64,000 bases of DNA from Lojkania enalia (taxonomy: Eukaryota; Ascomycota; Dothideomycetes; Pleosporales): contig ML986594.1 of NCBI GenBank assembly GCA_010094045.1, forward strand, positions 71,228-135,227, given 5' to 3'. This document shows positions 37,532 through 49,671 of this stretch, one piece after another (positions within the stretch are counted from its first letter, which is position 1; each line of letters starts with the position of its first letter). The translations under genes and the position numbers were made by a program. The notes under the pieces were generated by a model, which had not been told where the DNA came from, did not search any database, and was given only the letters and a program-made list of their open reading frames with translations.

Positions 37532-38632
37532 CTAGATACGAGACCGCTGAGCCCGATGGGTATAATCTCGCTTAGAGAAATCATCCCGGCGCGTAATAGC
37601 GCCATTCGAGCACTTCGTTCCGGCAGCAACGGGCTGGAAAACAACCGCGCCATGATTACAGATGCCGAACTGGTCGTCGCCATTGCAGACAATGGCGCCG
37701 TCAGGCGAGCACGAGTCTCCCTGACCACCATTTGCAGGGGGAGCAGGAGTCTCGGTAGGCTGGACTGAAGGGGTGGAGGCAAAAGGAGCGGTTACAGTGA
37801 TGAGGGTGTGGACGGTCGAAGTCTGTGCCTCAGGAGCCTCAGGAGCCTGGGAGGGGTCGACTGCAGGAGTAGAGGCCGGTGCCTGAGAGACGGGCGGCGT
37901 GTATTGGCCGTTGTTCGGGGCTGCGGTTGGAGCACCAGATGCGGGAGGTGTACCCGTGTTTGGTTCCCCAACGCCAGGGACCTCAGCACCACCGCAAAGG
38001 GGTTGGAAGGGACCATTGCCAATCTTAGTAACATACTTGCCAGGGTCGTCATAGATATAGTCGAAGCCCTCAGTAGTCTTGCAGGGGTTGACAGAGGCAA
38101 TGTTGGCAACGGCCAGGTCAGGGAGGGTTTCGAGACCGGATGTGTCACCTTCAGGCTTACCACCAGTTACAGTGATAGGAGCGCAGTTTTGGTAGTGTTC
38201 ACGCACACCGACGTGGTTCTGCCATGTCCAGACCATGGCGTACTGGCCATTGGGAAGCTCCTCAGGGACCGTGAAGGGGAAGGTCGATGGAGCACCAACA
38301 CCGGGGCATCCACCTTCAATCGAGTAGATGACCTTAAACTTAGAGGAGGCTGTTGGCTCACGGTCAAGAGTAACAGCGAGCTGACAGGAGCCACCATTAT
38401 GAACAGCAGACCCAGTGAATGAAAGAGTCTGCTCAGAGCCAACTTCCCATTCGTTCTCCTGGTTCACGGTGAAAGGGACATTCTTGCAAGGAAAGTCGGA
38501 GCCATCAGGAGCTAGGGGCGAGTTGTTGGGTTGTCCATAAGGAACAGGATTAGCCATGATTATATGAGCAGAAGCTGAGGAGGCCATAGTAAGAAAGGCA
38601 GCACCCAAGGTGGCAGCATTTTTCCCGTTCAT
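37532..38632 (-). CDS. Secreted AA11-like lytic polysaccharide monooxygenase
   Basis: A single exon of 366 residues. The signal peptide (to SSASA, residue 22) is followed by His as the mature N-terminus (HIIMANPVPYG), the first ligand of an LPMO copper 'histidine brace'. The second ligand fits VHNGGSCQLAVTLD (about residue 78), the GGSCQ context seen in AA11 enzymes. A WTWQNHVGVREHYQNCAPI block supplies the conserved aromatic and Cys residues near the active site. After about residue 200 comes a Pro/Thr/Ala-rich linker and a small Cys-containing terminal module (CSPDGAIVCNGDDQFGIC) of the sort found after AA11 domains. AA11 enzymes oxidise chitin. Extracellular; a role in wall remodelling or competition is inference. 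It lies next to the relict block but looks intact. Confidence 0.85.
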   Translation of the reverse strand: MNGKNAATLGAAFLTMASSASAHIIMANPVPYGQPNNSPLAPDGSDFPCKNVPFTVNQENEWEVGSEQTLSFTGSAVHNGGSCQLAVTLDREPTASSKFKVIYSIEGGCPGVGAPSTFPFTVPEELPNGQYAMVWTWQNHVGVREHYQNCAPITVTGGKPEGDTSGLETLPDLAVANIASVNPCKTTEGFDYIYDDPGKYVTKIGNGPFQPLCGGAEVPGVGEPNTGTPPASGAPTAAPNNGQYTPPVSQAPASTPAVDPSQAPEAPEAQTSTVHTLITVTAPFASTPSVQPTETPAPPANGGQGDSCSPDGAIVCNGDDQFGICNHGAVVFQPVAAGTKCSNGAITRRDDFSKRDYTHRAQRSRI

Positions 38633-40016
38633 TTCTGCTAGTCCTGCTAGAAGAGGTTAATTTGATCAAATGCGTTGAAAGTTTGGAGTTAAAGTATTAA
38701 GTGCGCTTTTCGATGAAGTATGCCTTGAAGGTTGTATTCGTATGTGATGAGTAAAGTTGATGAGGTTTTTGGGAAGAAGAAGTGAATTTCTTTTATGTGT
38801 TGCTTCATGGACTGCACGATGGAATTGTAAATCAAGGCACAATATTGATGTACAAACAATAGGACAAAGACTGCATACGTGAATATGAACGGTGAAGGAT
38901 CTGGACGTAGGTACCTATTCACAATGCTATTGTCGTTTAGATGGAAATGATTGGACAGGGAAACCATGTAGTGAAGTTTGATAGTAAAAGAGACTGTTCA
39001 ATAATGAGTCGCTAGAATTTTTTGCAATAGTTGAAGCCAGAGGCGTTGTCCAAGGTACTGAAGTAGCTCGACCCTTGTGTAGATGAGGGCTGAACTTCAG
39101 GGCTTGGAGGCCAAGTGAAGTGAATAATCCTAGCAGGGTCAACAAAGCATTCAATAGGTGCCTGGGCAGTGTCGATATTGATTAGAAACGGCGGAGTTAC
39201 GGAGAACGAAAATTGTAAATGTACAAAGCGAGCAAGCGGGAGCCGAAAAAAAAAAAAGGCAAAGAGAAGCTGATTGACCTGTGATTAAGATGTGTTAACT
39301 CTAACAAAGTCATCACAGTCAGTATGAGCATATGGTACGATTCAGAAATATGGAGGCGCAAGTTGACCATATATTCACCCTTTTTTGGGCCCATTGAGAA
39401 AGAACATGACTAGGAATTGCGAGAAATAGTAACACGAGAGTTTCCCCTTTGAGTCAAACTGTAGATTGAATACTTCAGGAGCCAGGGAGATTTTCTATAC
39501 TTAATAGCGAATATCCCTGTGCGTGAGGGAAGATACAAGATCAAATAGAAATCTGCATCTAGGCTATTCGTAGAGACTTCGAGTTCGTGTAGTGCTAATT
39601 AGCATATGGGGCATTGAAGGGATTCTGAAGTGGCATGGTCACATGGCTTGCGATGAAGACACGGAGAGTGAAAGTGGTATGCGAGTGACCAGATAGCCTA
39701 GGCCCGATGCGCTTGGAGGCTAATCCGTATTTGAACAAGAACGTCTTGGCATTCTTGCTCCGTGCCGCGACATGGCCATTGGGACTATCTTAACTCAACA
39801 ACTGGGAGCAACGCGATCTGCTCACGCCGGCTCTCCAATTCAGCAGACGGAACCAGGTGCAAAACAACCCTCGGCTTAGTCGCATGACAAAGCATTCTAC
39901 GCACACGCCTTCCACGCCTTTCTTCCGCCACCACCACTGCGACGCGTCAGGGTGCTCGCGAGCTCTTGTGAGCTCCCTGTCTTTTTCGTATAGTTGTTGC
40001 GCGCGCGTGGACAACC
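38633..40016. other. Divergent intergenic region between the LPMO and SNF5 genes
   Basis: About 1.4 kb. AT-rich near the LPMO start, more balanced near SNF5. Only short frames (for example 38689-38967 minus) with no domain. An A-run of 12 lies at 39246-39257. Presumably holds both promoters. Confidence 0.5.
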
Positions 40017-41897
40017 ATGTCATTCACGACGATGGGCAAGGCTGCACCTCCGCAAGCCTTCATATCGAGCTACGCTCCTCGACTGCGATCCTATGGCAAC
40101 TCACTCCTCTCGCCGATTGTGCCACCGTCCAACACCCTCCCAGTCCCTAGGACGACAAAACGCGGCACTACAGCTATCAATTATGCCGAAGATGGATTTG
40201 ATGACGATGACTTCGATGACAGTGAGGGCCCGCGACGTGCGACTGGTCTCCGAAGTGTCCGACGAGATGATTCAACGCTCGACAAGTCAGCGCAAATTGC
40301 AGCGCTGGGCAAAGAAATATACTCACCTGTTGAAGTGCAAGGCATATGGAGGGATTGGATGGGAAGACCAAAGCGCGCACAGTAAGAGCGCCCGGGGTTG
40401 TGGCAGCCGAAGCTGTAGAAAGTATGACCCTAATCAGACTGACGCTCTATAGTACCGAAAAGCAAGTTCAGATACAATCCGTCCTCCCGGTCACCCTCAT
40501 ACCTATTAGGATAGACATAGATGTGCAGCCTTTCCGACCTGATCCGCCGCTACCGCTCCCTACGAATGCCCGCGACTTTGGCATTGATGAAACCCTTCCC
40601 GCGTACAAGCAACCAGAAATGACGCCCGCCTATCGACTGAAGGATACGTTTCTATGGAATCTTCATGAAGCACTCACTACGCCCGATCAATTTGCAAAGG
40701 TCTTCGTGGATGAGCTGGACTTCCCTCCTGATCGTAAACCAGCCTTGATACAGACAATCGCAAGCCAGATCCGGCAGCAATTGGAGGAGTATGCAGGAGT
40801 TGCTCTACATCCATTGTTCCATTCCACCGCAGCACCAGGCCCGGAAGCAAATGCTGTCAAGGCACCGCAGCCGTTAACATCGCGTGACGGTACCTCAACA
40901 CCTGCGCCGACGACGAATGGCGTCTCGACACCAGTTCAAAACGGCACTACAAATGGGACGAACGCGCAGACACAGGCGGCCATACCTAATGGTATCACTG
41001 CAACCGCAGCGGCTCTACCTTCTGAAGATCTACATAACCCTGACGATACGTATCGCTGCATCATAACTCTCAACATTAACCTCATGAACCGTCTTTACAG
41101 CGACAAATTCGAATGGTCACTACTTCATCCCCCTGGATTCGCAGAGATGTTTGCTAAGGTTACCTGCGCTGATCTCGGCTTGGCGGGCGAATGGGTTCCT
41201 GCCATGACGCATGCAATTTACGAAGCTGTGCTCCGGCTTAAGAAAGAGGCATGTGAAAACGGTGGTTTAGTCGGTGATGGAGAGTTCGATAATGACTCTG
41301 TCAATCCTTCCGGCGCAGGCTGGAGATACGATCACGAGCACTTGTGCGATGAATGGGAGCCAAAAATCGAAATCTTGTCCAAGGAAGAGATTGAGAAGCG
41401 TGAAGGCGATCGTGAGAGGCAGATCCGTAGGCTGCGAAGAGAAACAGCGCGATTCTCTTCTACGAGTAATATGGTCGGAACGCCGCAAAATGACTTCTTT
41501 GCTAACCCCGAGTCACAAGAAGGTATGGGCCGCGGTGAGCGGAGCAAGAAGAAGAGGAGATTCAGGAGTTTGAGCCCAGTTGGGAGAGAGACACCGGATA
41601 TCGGCTCGGGTTATGGAGGGGTTGGTGGAGGCTTGCAGGAGAGGTGAGTTTCACCTACGCTACATTGAAAATGTACTAACATGCGCGTCTAGTGAACGAC
41701 AAGTCTGGCGATGCTCGCACTGTAAGGTCTGGGGCACGGCGGTCTGGGCCGTCCGCGATGGGCCACGCGGACCCCGAACTCTCTGTAATAACTGCGGATA
41801 CATCTACGAGCGCGACAAGCGACTCCCACCTTGGTCAGAGAATCTTTTCTACTTGGAGCGCCCTACCTACGAAGTCACACGTTATCAACCGCGGTGA
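40017..41897 (+). CDS. SNF5: SNF5/SFH1-type subunit of a SWI/SNF-class chromatin remodeller, with GATA finger
   Basis: Exons 40017-40381, 40453-41643 and 41693-41897; introns of 71 and 49 nt, the second with TACTAAC; 586 residues. The N-terminus has an acidic tract (DGFDDDDFDDSEG). The SNF5 core appears as LPVTLIPIRIDIDVQ, then FLWNLHEALTTPDQFAKVF, an Asn/Thr-rich insert (about residues 260-340), and the second repeat with ITLNINLMNRLYSDKFEWSL. A Lys/Arg-rich helical stretch follows. The third exon supplies a GATA-like zinc finger (WRCSHCKVWGTAVWAVRDGP, then LCNNC), the arrangement I associate with filamentous-ascomycete SNF5/SFH1. Nuclear, part of SWI/SNF or RSC; which of the two cannot be settled by eye. 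Confidence 0.92.
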
Positions 41898-43273
41898 ACT
41901 ATGCATCATGGAACTTAGTAAGTCAACACCAAGTAACGCTTTCTACAAACCCATGCTAGTGGTAGACGGCATGGGAATGGCCCTTTACTTTCCCTTCTTT
42001 GCTTAGCTAGGGAGGTTCGGTTCGGTTCGGTTCGGTTAGGTATTGGTTTGCATTTTCGAAGCGATGGCGTAAGGATATGGCGGCCATGCCTGGGTAATGT
42101 ACTTTTACAACATGTGGATTGCAGAAAAGCTAGACGATTCGGGGATGCCGATTCATGTTGCGGAGAAAAGTGGGACGAGCTTCGAGGAGATCGAGTCAAG
42201 CTGTATAGAAAGGCTAGTTACGTGGGTAGTGTAATGGTTCGGCTTAGCGTAAACATGCTGAGGACTCATCGACGCACCGCAGTCACGTACTCCGTACTAG
42301 GTATGCGAAATCACAAACACGACACTGAACAATATCAAGCATTCCCAACCACCTCGCACAGCTAGCATCTATGTCTTACAACCTGCCTGCCCCGTTTCAC
42401 GAACAATAATAACGACGCCCGACCATAAATTGTCCGGGTGGTCGGAACTAGAAGGGCCGGTTCTCGTAAGCGTTGTTCGTTGCTATTGTTCTTTGTCTCG
42501 CTGCTAGCGCGCTCGTGAACAATAGCTTCAATATAACCCGCTAAACCGCATTAAGCCGCGAAACCCTACTGTGCACTTATTCCACATTATCCAGCCCCGA
42601 TCGCCGCGACAATAGAGCAAAATTGCGCGTCGCTTATTGGTTGGGATGTGCGGAAATGGTGTGGTGTTTCGGATGGTTGTACGGGGTGGGAAAAATGGGT
42701 GGTGGTTTGGGAAATACAGAGTGCTGAGTGGGCGGATGGAGTGCTGGATGTGAGCTAGCGCGGTGGGCTCTATTGTGGTGGGTTGCATAATAGATAGGTG
42801 GTTGGAAGAGCCGTTGCTATTGTGTGGGTTGTTTTGGAGGCGAATAGACGACGGGATATATATTTGGCATGTGTCTGTGACGAGTGGAGGGTCCTTTCTT
42901 CATCGTGGGTCTATATTTGAGGGAGCTGATTGCAACCTTCTCTGAGGTTTGAAACCACGCTGAGTGGCATTGTTCTTAAGCATATTGAGTCGGTTTTTTT
43001 GTCAGTAAGTTTTTGTACACCGCTGGCTAACAGAAATTTTGACTGATTTTTCTAAATATCTAATTGTCGGACCGAGATTCGGTTGGACGGTTTTGTCTTT
43101 TCTACACGCTAGAATATCAACTATCCGTCCACCAAGCGGATCTTCAGCACAAATGCCCATCACCAGTGCCGCATAACGGCCTACACTGTTCATCTATCCT
43201 CACCAGTCTGTACACCCCCATCAGCCACAGAAGGCACACCAAGCATCCAAAAGACCTTAAACCTCCCCACTCC
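41898..43273. other. Intergenic, 1.4 kb
   Basis: Holds the SNF5 3' end, a GGTTC tandem repeat, and the leader of the next gene. Open frames at 42048-42365 (plus) and 42528-42788 (minus) carry no recognisable domain. Confidence 0.5.
42014..42037 (+). repeat. Short tandem repeat (GGTTC)4 plus partial unit
   Basis: Four perfect GGTTC units followed by GGTT, about 115 bases after the SNF5 stop codon. Simple microsatellite. Confidence 0.8.
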
Positions 43274-44022
43274 ATGGATCCAAACCAAAACCGCGCAACC
43301 CTCTTCGCAAAACTAAACTCCCTCATCCCCCCTTCCTCTCGCACCTCCCGCCAACAACAGCTCATAGATGCAAACATGCGGCCACCAGCATACGACACCG
43401 TCGTCGACGCCAACCAGCTAACTTCGAACCGCAATCCCTACACCGCACAAGACGAAAACGAGGCGGGTGAAGCGGAAGACGATGGTCGAGAAATCATCAT
43501 AAACGCCGCAACCCAGATCCGCGGCCACGGCAACATAATCTCGGTAGTACCCTTAGACGGGTCCAAGATCGCAGACATTGTTTCCAAGCTCCTCCGGCCC
43601 GAGTCCTCGGATGACCAAGGTATACAGAGCAATGCCGAGAGCGTGGCCTCGCCTGTGACTTCTTCGAGTTTGGGGTATAGTCGCACGGAGGTGTCGCCAA
43701 CAAGTAGTTTCTCGAAGATTAGCATCACGATGAATTGCGGTGCGACTGTGATTGGGGATAGGAATATTGTGGGGCCGGGATTAGGTGATGTGGTGCATTA
43801 TATAAACGTGCAGAGGAACCAGCAGGCTGCGAGGGTGGGCGCTCAGGGTGCGACGCCGACGCAGAGTCCAGCTGCAAGTGTGTCGAGGGGTGCTAAGAGG
43901 AAAGCTGATGAGGTAAGTAGTTCTTAAGGATCTGTCTTGTCCGAGATGATTGAGGTTTGACTGGTATTCAGGATGCTAGTGACTCTTCTGAGGTTAAGAA
44001 GGTGAAGACTGATGGGACCTGA
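43274..44022 (+). CDS. Conserved-looking protein of unknown function, 229 residues
   Basis: Exons 43274-43912 and 43972-44022 around a 59-nt intron (GTAAGT..TTCAG). The ATG at 43274 starts MDPNQNRATLFAKLNSLIPP; the open frame upstream of it has no ATG. A disordered first part (residues 1-75) leads to an ordered block REIIINAATQIRGHGNIISV near residues 76-95 and a Gly-rich block MNCGATVIGDRNIVGPGLGD near residues 155-175. The repeated G-x-N-I pattern suggests short beta-strand turns. The C-terminus is basic with a nuclear-localisation-like SRGAKRKADE, and the second exon adds DASDSSEVKKVKTDGT. No signal or membrane segment. Possibly nuclear; I do not recognise the family. Confidence 0.75.
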
Positions 44023-46102
44023 TACCTTGGTGCATGTCCCATTGTTGGTTCGAGATAGATGTGTTTTCCCTTTAGGTTTGTTAATGGGTAACTTCTTTTC
44101 TTTTCCAGGTGGTGGGATTATATTTGTTATTCAGCAAGCACGTCATGAATGCTACAGATGTGCTATATGTCTGGAACGGGTACGGAAAGAATGATTGAGA
44201 GTGTGAAATGGAGGTTGGGAGAATTATAAATGAATGCTTCATGTATGCGAAGCCTTCAACTAGGAATGTCAAAGCTTGGATGAAATAGTGACCTACCACC
44301 ATACCATTGCCGGCATCTAAAAGCCATACACAGGAATTTGCGGGTGCAGCCGTGTGTTTTGTGGGATACATGTGTTTTCGTCTCTAATTGGGTAAGCACT
44401 TCGGCACGAATGCCGCCACGACTCAGGGACTTCGCTGACCCAGAAATAGAAACCCATGTAGGCCGGGCAAATTTCATAAGAGGTTACAGGCAGAGCATCA
44501 AAATCGAGGCTTTGGGAGTGTACGATTCCAACTGCGCTCATGAGATCCCGAAGATCCAAAGTGATGCACCTCGGAGTAGAACCCTGCTCTACCGAAGCTG
44601 CAGGCCCATATTGCGGCTTTATGTAGGTTGTAAGACCATCCAAATAATGGATCCCAAAGAGGAGACTGTGCTAAGCTCAGGTCGAATTAGAAGAAGGGAG
44701 AATGAACGGAAGCCAAGCCTGCCAATTGCTCAGGCTCGTTAGAGAACACGCAAGAGTCTTGTCCATCATTCTGCCTCAACGCAAGCGTGGTGTAGTGGGA
44801 GACCACAGAATCTGATGGGAGGAATTGGCAAAATATGTTGATTTGGCCCATGTTAGAACGTGGGTGCAGAGAAAAGCAATATCCAAGGGCGGCAGTCCCG
44901 TGTGTAGATTGTTCACAGGATGGGATGAAATTATACCATAGTATTTCCACGCGGCCTTATCTCGTAGGCGATGAGAGCTGCGGGGAGCCATGTGGCACAA
45001 GGGGGATGCCGTGCATGGTTAGCGGATTCGATATTTGGGAGATGCCCGTTGTGGATGTCTGGAGCCATGGCCCGCGAAGAAAGGTGGCCTCTTTGAGGTC
45101 GCCACACAGGGCGCCTAGGCGATCGTAAGGGTGCGGCCGGCGGCGAGATTGACCTCATTTGCGCAGGCCAATTGCAGCCATTCGCGGTGGAGAAGAACGA
45201 TGTGACAATCACACAAGCCGTCGGCTTTACCAGGCGCAAAGGCGGGCCTGCTATTACAAGTATTGTGTGAAAGCTGCCCCCTCCGCTCGAACATCAGCCG
45301 ATCCGGGGCTGATGCAGCTGGCCGCCCTCCACGAAGCGCCCTAGTGGACGTAGTGGAAGCTCTAGGCCCCTGCCCGGCGCTAGTCCGCTTCCAGCAGTCG
45401 CACTCGCAGCTCAACCGCCTTTCACTCCGTCACCCTCGCTCCTCCCTTGGCGCCCTCATCTTCTGACCGTCTTCGCTCGTTGCTCGCTCTGTCCACCGAT
45501 ATCGTTCGTCCTGCCTCCGTGCTGCCTATACACCGCCGCCTCCTCTTCCTCGACAGCTTGCGGCTGTTCGTCGTCTGTCCCTGCTAGGGGCTGTGTCGCG
45601 AGCATCACTCCCGTCGGCATCGAGCGTTCCGGCGGTACGCAACCGCCATATCCGTCGTCGGTAGGCAGCTCTTCTCACCTAAACTTCCACCGCCGCATTT
45701 TGGGTCGACTCGAGGCCGTTGTCGCTTGGCCTGCACAGAGAGACGCCTCGTCGTTGCTCGCCCTTTCGTAACGTCATCGCTCCTCGGGCTGTCCATAACT
45801 CACCTCATCCTCGCTCTCCTCCCCTTGGATCCTCGTCGCTCAGCTTCCTCCCAAGGACACGAACTTCAATAAACACTCACCCGACCCTCCACGTCGCAAT
45901 AGCCCCCAATTGGTCGGACCGAGCCGCATCTAGCGCACATCCCCCGACCGCAGCTACCGGAAATACCTCGATCCCTCCGACCTCCGCAATCCTCCCCGGC
46001 TCCTGCTGAACTTCTCTAAACAGCAGGCCACGAGTGCCTCGCACGCCAGCATCTCTATCGCCATCATCAGCTAATTCATCCCCCGCTCTCAGACCCCTAT
46101 TC
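44023..46102. other. Intergenic, 2.1 kb
   Basis: No supported gene at 44.0-45.4 kb; mirrored open frames at 44256-44742 lack domains. From about 45.4 kb the plus strand becomes strongly pyrimidine-rich (CTCG/TCCT runs to 46.0 kb), typical of a long leader and promoter of an actively transcribed fungal gene. Confidence 0.5.
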
Positions 46103-47221
46103 ATGATGAAGGCGTGGCTTAGTTGGGCCATTTTCCTCGCGATTGGCGGCATCTTTACCTTGTACTACAGAACGAAGAACAACCGTGGCAGACATAGAGG
46201 CCGGACCACGCAGCGAGCGACGACTAGTTCCGCAAAGGCCGACATCCAGTGGAGCGACTCCGAGTCAACACCCAAACCTAACGCAAAGCCAGCGAAAGCC
46301 AAGGCTCCCCGCAAGTCGGTCAAGAAGGCCGTCCAGGAAGCTGGCGACAAGGCCGGGGCTTATCTTTCAGCCGCCTCGTCCACCACCGGAGCAGATGCCG
46401 ACGATGACCTTTCTCCGGCCACGTCTCCCACCCGGGCCGCGGCCGCTCCTAGCGGTCGGGACGTATCGGACATGCTCGAGCCCACGGGCGTGGCTCCTGC
46501 TATCTTGAAGATCAGTTCATCCGAAAAGCCAGGCCGCCAAACAAAGCTGCAACAGCAGCGACCTGAAACACCTCAAGAGACGAAGAAGCAGCGCCAGAAC
46601 AGGCGAAAGGCCGAGGAAGCCAAAGCCCAGCGCGAAGCTGATGAAAAGGCGCGCCAAATCTTGCTCGAGAAGCAGAGACGTACTGCCCGTGAGGCCCGCG
46701 GAGAGCCTGCAAAGAACGGTCTCCAAGCCGCCAAGGCACCCACCACAAACCCCTGGGCGACCCCTCGTGCGTCTGCCGCGGCCGGAGCTACTCTTGCTCC
46801 CGCTCCTCCTCAGGGTGGACAGCTACTCGACACCTTTGACCCCGAAGTTGTCTCAACTACTAGCTCTAGTGAGAATGCCACCAATGGCACCGTTCCTACC
46901 CCCGATAGCCCCCCCAACCAAGGACACTGGGCCAATCTTCCTTCCGAGCAGGAGCAATTGAGAATGGCTCTGGAAGAATCGGCTTGGACTACAGTCCCAA
47001 AGGGAGGGAAGAAGCAGCGCAAGACCAAGACTGCGGGAGATACCACTGGTGAAGAAGGCAGCGTCTCTGGCGATCAACAGGAGCCCGCATCTATTAAGCC
47101 AGTTCCCTCCAAAAAAGCCGAGAACGTCCCGCCTCCACGCTCGCGATTTGACATTCTCTCGGACCAGAACACTGATGCCAATTCAAGCCACCCCATGGAC
47201 TCCGATTGGCCTGTTGTATAG
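46103..47221 (+). CDS. Membrane-anchored, lysine-rich, mostly disordered protein
   Basis: A single exon of 372 residues from the ATG at 46103 (a second ATG follows at once). Residues 4-20 (AWLSWAIFLAIGGIFTLYY) form one N-terminal membrane segment, followed by basic residues (RTKNNRGRHRGR), which predicts a cytosol-facing body anchored in the ER or nuclear envelope. The middle is Ala/Lys/Pro-rich. Residues about 175-235 are a charged helix or coiled coil (KKQRQNRRKAEEAKAQREAD and onward). The C-terminal part has SEQEQLRMALEESAWTTVPK and RSRFDILSDQ, short conserved-looking blocks. The architecture recalls ribosome- or RNA-associated ER proteins, but I cannot name a family. Confidence 0.8.
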   Translation: MMKAWLSWAIFLAIGGIFTLYYRTKNNRGRHRGRTTQRATTSSAKADIQWSDSESTPKPNAKPAKAKAPRKSVKKAVQEAGDKAGAYLSAASSTTGADADDDLSPATSPTRAAAAPSGRDVSDMLEPTGVAPAILKISSSEKPGRQTKLQQQRPETPQETKKQRQNRRKAEEAKAQREADEKARQILLEKQRRTAREARGEPAKNGLQAAKAPTTNPWATPRASAAAGATLAPAPPQGGQLLDTFDPEVVSTTSSSENATNGTVPTPDSPPNQGHWANLPSEQEQLRMALEESAWTTVPKGGKKQRKTKTAGDTTGEEGSVSGDQQEPASIKPVPSKKAENVPPPRSRFDILSDQNTDANSSHPMDSDWPVV

Positions 47222-48432
47222 TGTATGAGCAGAGAGTTCAAATCGGATCAATTGACGGTAGGCGAATGCGTTCCTCACGCAACCAATCACGAGGATCGCA
47301 CGGTGCTGCACACCGAACTTTTCTTATTGTGTTATATGGCTGCAATTTTCGGAGTACAGGCAGACCTAGCCTATAACATCATTGCTATTGAGCGTTGGCC
47401 TTTTTCCTTTAACATGACGCTTCGCAATCGTGTCGCGCAAGAGTTGTACAACAGCGGGGTCCGTGACCAATATGCTTTCTCAGGGATAGGGTGGTGACAC
47501 TTGCATTTAGGTTGGCTATACAGCCGGGCTCATTACACAAAAGTCGGCACTGGTGTCTGGGCATTGCATGAATCATTTTACGGGAAGCAGTTTCTAAAGT
47601 TCCATTTGTCTTTTTTTGTGCTGGTTCCAAGCTGCGCATTTCCTCCATCTGAGCTATTTAGTCCGCGCTTGTGGGTTTCTCTTGCCTTATTTCTTGCCAA
47701 CTCTGTCGGGAGAGGAGAGTATTGTAGGGGAGCGCAGATTCAAAAATGTAGAGTAAACCCCAATAAGACGGATGTCAAGTCAATCGGCATTGCCGCTCTC
47801 GCGAAGAATAATGTGACGCGAGAGATGATTCTGATGCTACGTCTTGGCACTAGTCGTTTAGCTATTCAAGCCACAGCGCCACAACGGCCTATCAGCGTAC
47901 ACCAAAAATAATGCTCACCTCAGTCTTGTGCCTAGGTACTTGAAGTGTGTGTTCGTGCAGTGTCCCATAGCCACGTGCTTGATGCTACCTACGTGCTAGG
48001 ACGCCCGATGAGGATCGCTGGATCAGGAGTGGGAGCGCGTTCGGAGAGCGCAATGGAGCTGCATTCAGACCGCTTTTGTTCAGAGCAGAGTCGAGATATG
48101 TGGCATCAATAGGCCTTGACGCTCATATAAGCCGTCAGCCCAGCGTGCACTTTGCGGCTCATATAGCGGCTGAGTCTCATGGCCCATGTGAATGAATTGT
48201 CCTTACGACCTACGGACTAGTTTTTAATATCCCTGTACTGGGCTAGAAGCAACAAAGTGAGTTGAAAGCGGAGACTGATATTTGCGGTTCCAGGTCCCGC
48301 TAGTGTTGCACGACCTTACTAAGCGAGAGGCCAGATAGACCTTCGGGAGTAGCTTCACAGCACAATAAACCTCCGAGTACTCCACCGCCGCCCTTCCTTT
48401 TCAGAGTTCGATTCCCTTTTCTTTCTGCAACC
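47222..48432. other. Intergenic, 1.2 kb
   Basis: Open frames at 47225-47497 and 47501-47911 (plus) follow the stop directly and have no domain or splice link; I read them as 3' untranslated sequence. A near-repeat of GGCTCATATA occurs around 48120-48175. Confidence 0.5.
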
Positions 48433-49671
48433 ATGGCGCAGATACGCGGTACAGCAGGCTATCACCTTGGCAACCAGAGTCCCTTTGGCAACGCTGGCCG
48501 CAGCGACGGGACGACGAACGATCCTAGCCCGCTCGACGCAATCCGGCAGCAGACGAGCAAGATTGAGGATTTCTTGGACACGCTCGCGGATCCTGTGAAG
48601 CCGTGAGTGCCTCCTTCCCGATCCGGAGCTTGAACTACAATTCTCCTGCTGTGGTGAATAGAGAAATTGTGTGAGGCATGTATGAGAGGGTTGAAGCTGA
48701 CGACAAGTTGGACAGGTATCTGCCGGCAATAGGCCGTTTCTTGATCGTCGTTACTTTCCTCGAAGATGCCCTACGAATTATCACGCAATGGCGCGATCAG
48801 CTCACTTACCTCCATGACTACCGACACAGTATGCTACTCCTCTCGAAATCCAAATTCCCAACGTTTTCTCTTATTTTTTTTATTTTTTTTTATTTTCTTT
48901 GAATGCTGGCTAACACAGCTTCTGCGGCACAGTCTGGACAGGTTTCACCCATCTCTTCCTCATAATAAATGTCATCGCCATGACAGTCTGTTCGATTATG
49001 ATCATTGCCCGAAAACACTCCGAGATCGCCGTCGGCGGCCTCATTGGTGTCGTCATTCTCCAGGGTATTGGATACGGCTTGGTATTCGATCTCAACTTTT
49101 TCCTACGCAACTTATCGGTCATGGGGGGACTACTAATGGTTCTCTCGGATTCGTGGGTGAGGAAGAAGTTTGCGCCGGCAGGCCTGCCGCAGCTGGATGA
49201 AAAGGACCGGAAGATGTACTTCCAGCTCGCTGGACGTATTCTGCTCATCTTTCTCTTCATTGGCTTTGTTTTCAGGGGAGACTGGAATTTCTGGAGGGTC
49301 ATTGTCAGCTTCCTCGGGTTCGGGGCTTGTGTGATGGTTGTAGTGGGATTCAAGGCCAAATGGAGTGCTACGATCCTCGTCTTGATCCTTAGCGTATTTA
49401 ATGTCCTGGTCAACAACTTCTGGACGGTGAGTTATGCAGCGAATATTATGGAGTTGCACAGCTAATGGTTTGCTAGCTCCATCCCCACCACCCCCACAAG
49501 GACTTCGCCAAGTACGATTTCTTCCAGATTCTCTCCATTGTGTAAGTCTACTATTTATACCCCTTCATCATCATCACACATAACTGACCATCATTTAGCG
49601 GCGGCCTCGTCTTGCTGGTCAACATGGGTCCCGGTCAATTCAGCGTGGACGAGAAGAAAAAAGTGTACTAA
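48433..49671 (+). CDS. SURF4/Erv29 family ER cargo receptor
   Basis: Five exons: 48433-48602, 48716-48828, 48933-49426, 49477-49541 and 49599-49671; 304 residues. The N-terminal 55 residues are cytosolic. Then come YLPAIGRFLIVVTFLEDALR, the characteristic first SURF4 segment, and WTGFTHLFLIINVIAMTVCS. Further membrane helices include GGLIGVVILQGIGYG, FQLAGRILLIFLFIGFVF and IVSFLGFGACVMVVVGF. The soluble cap HPHHPHKDFAKYDFFQ is spliced on in exon 4. The protein ends in KKVY, a KKxx di-lysine retrieval signal for COPI. It carries soluble cargo from ER to Golgi in COPII vesicles. The intron 2 acceptor could also be 14 bases earlier, but only the one at 48932 keeps the family reading frame. Confidence 0.95.

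Noticed and set aside
37808..38422. 204-codon open frame antisense to the LPMO gene
   Set aside because: Shadow of the LPMO codon bias on the other strand; the LPMO frame has signal peptide and copper ligands, this one has nothing.
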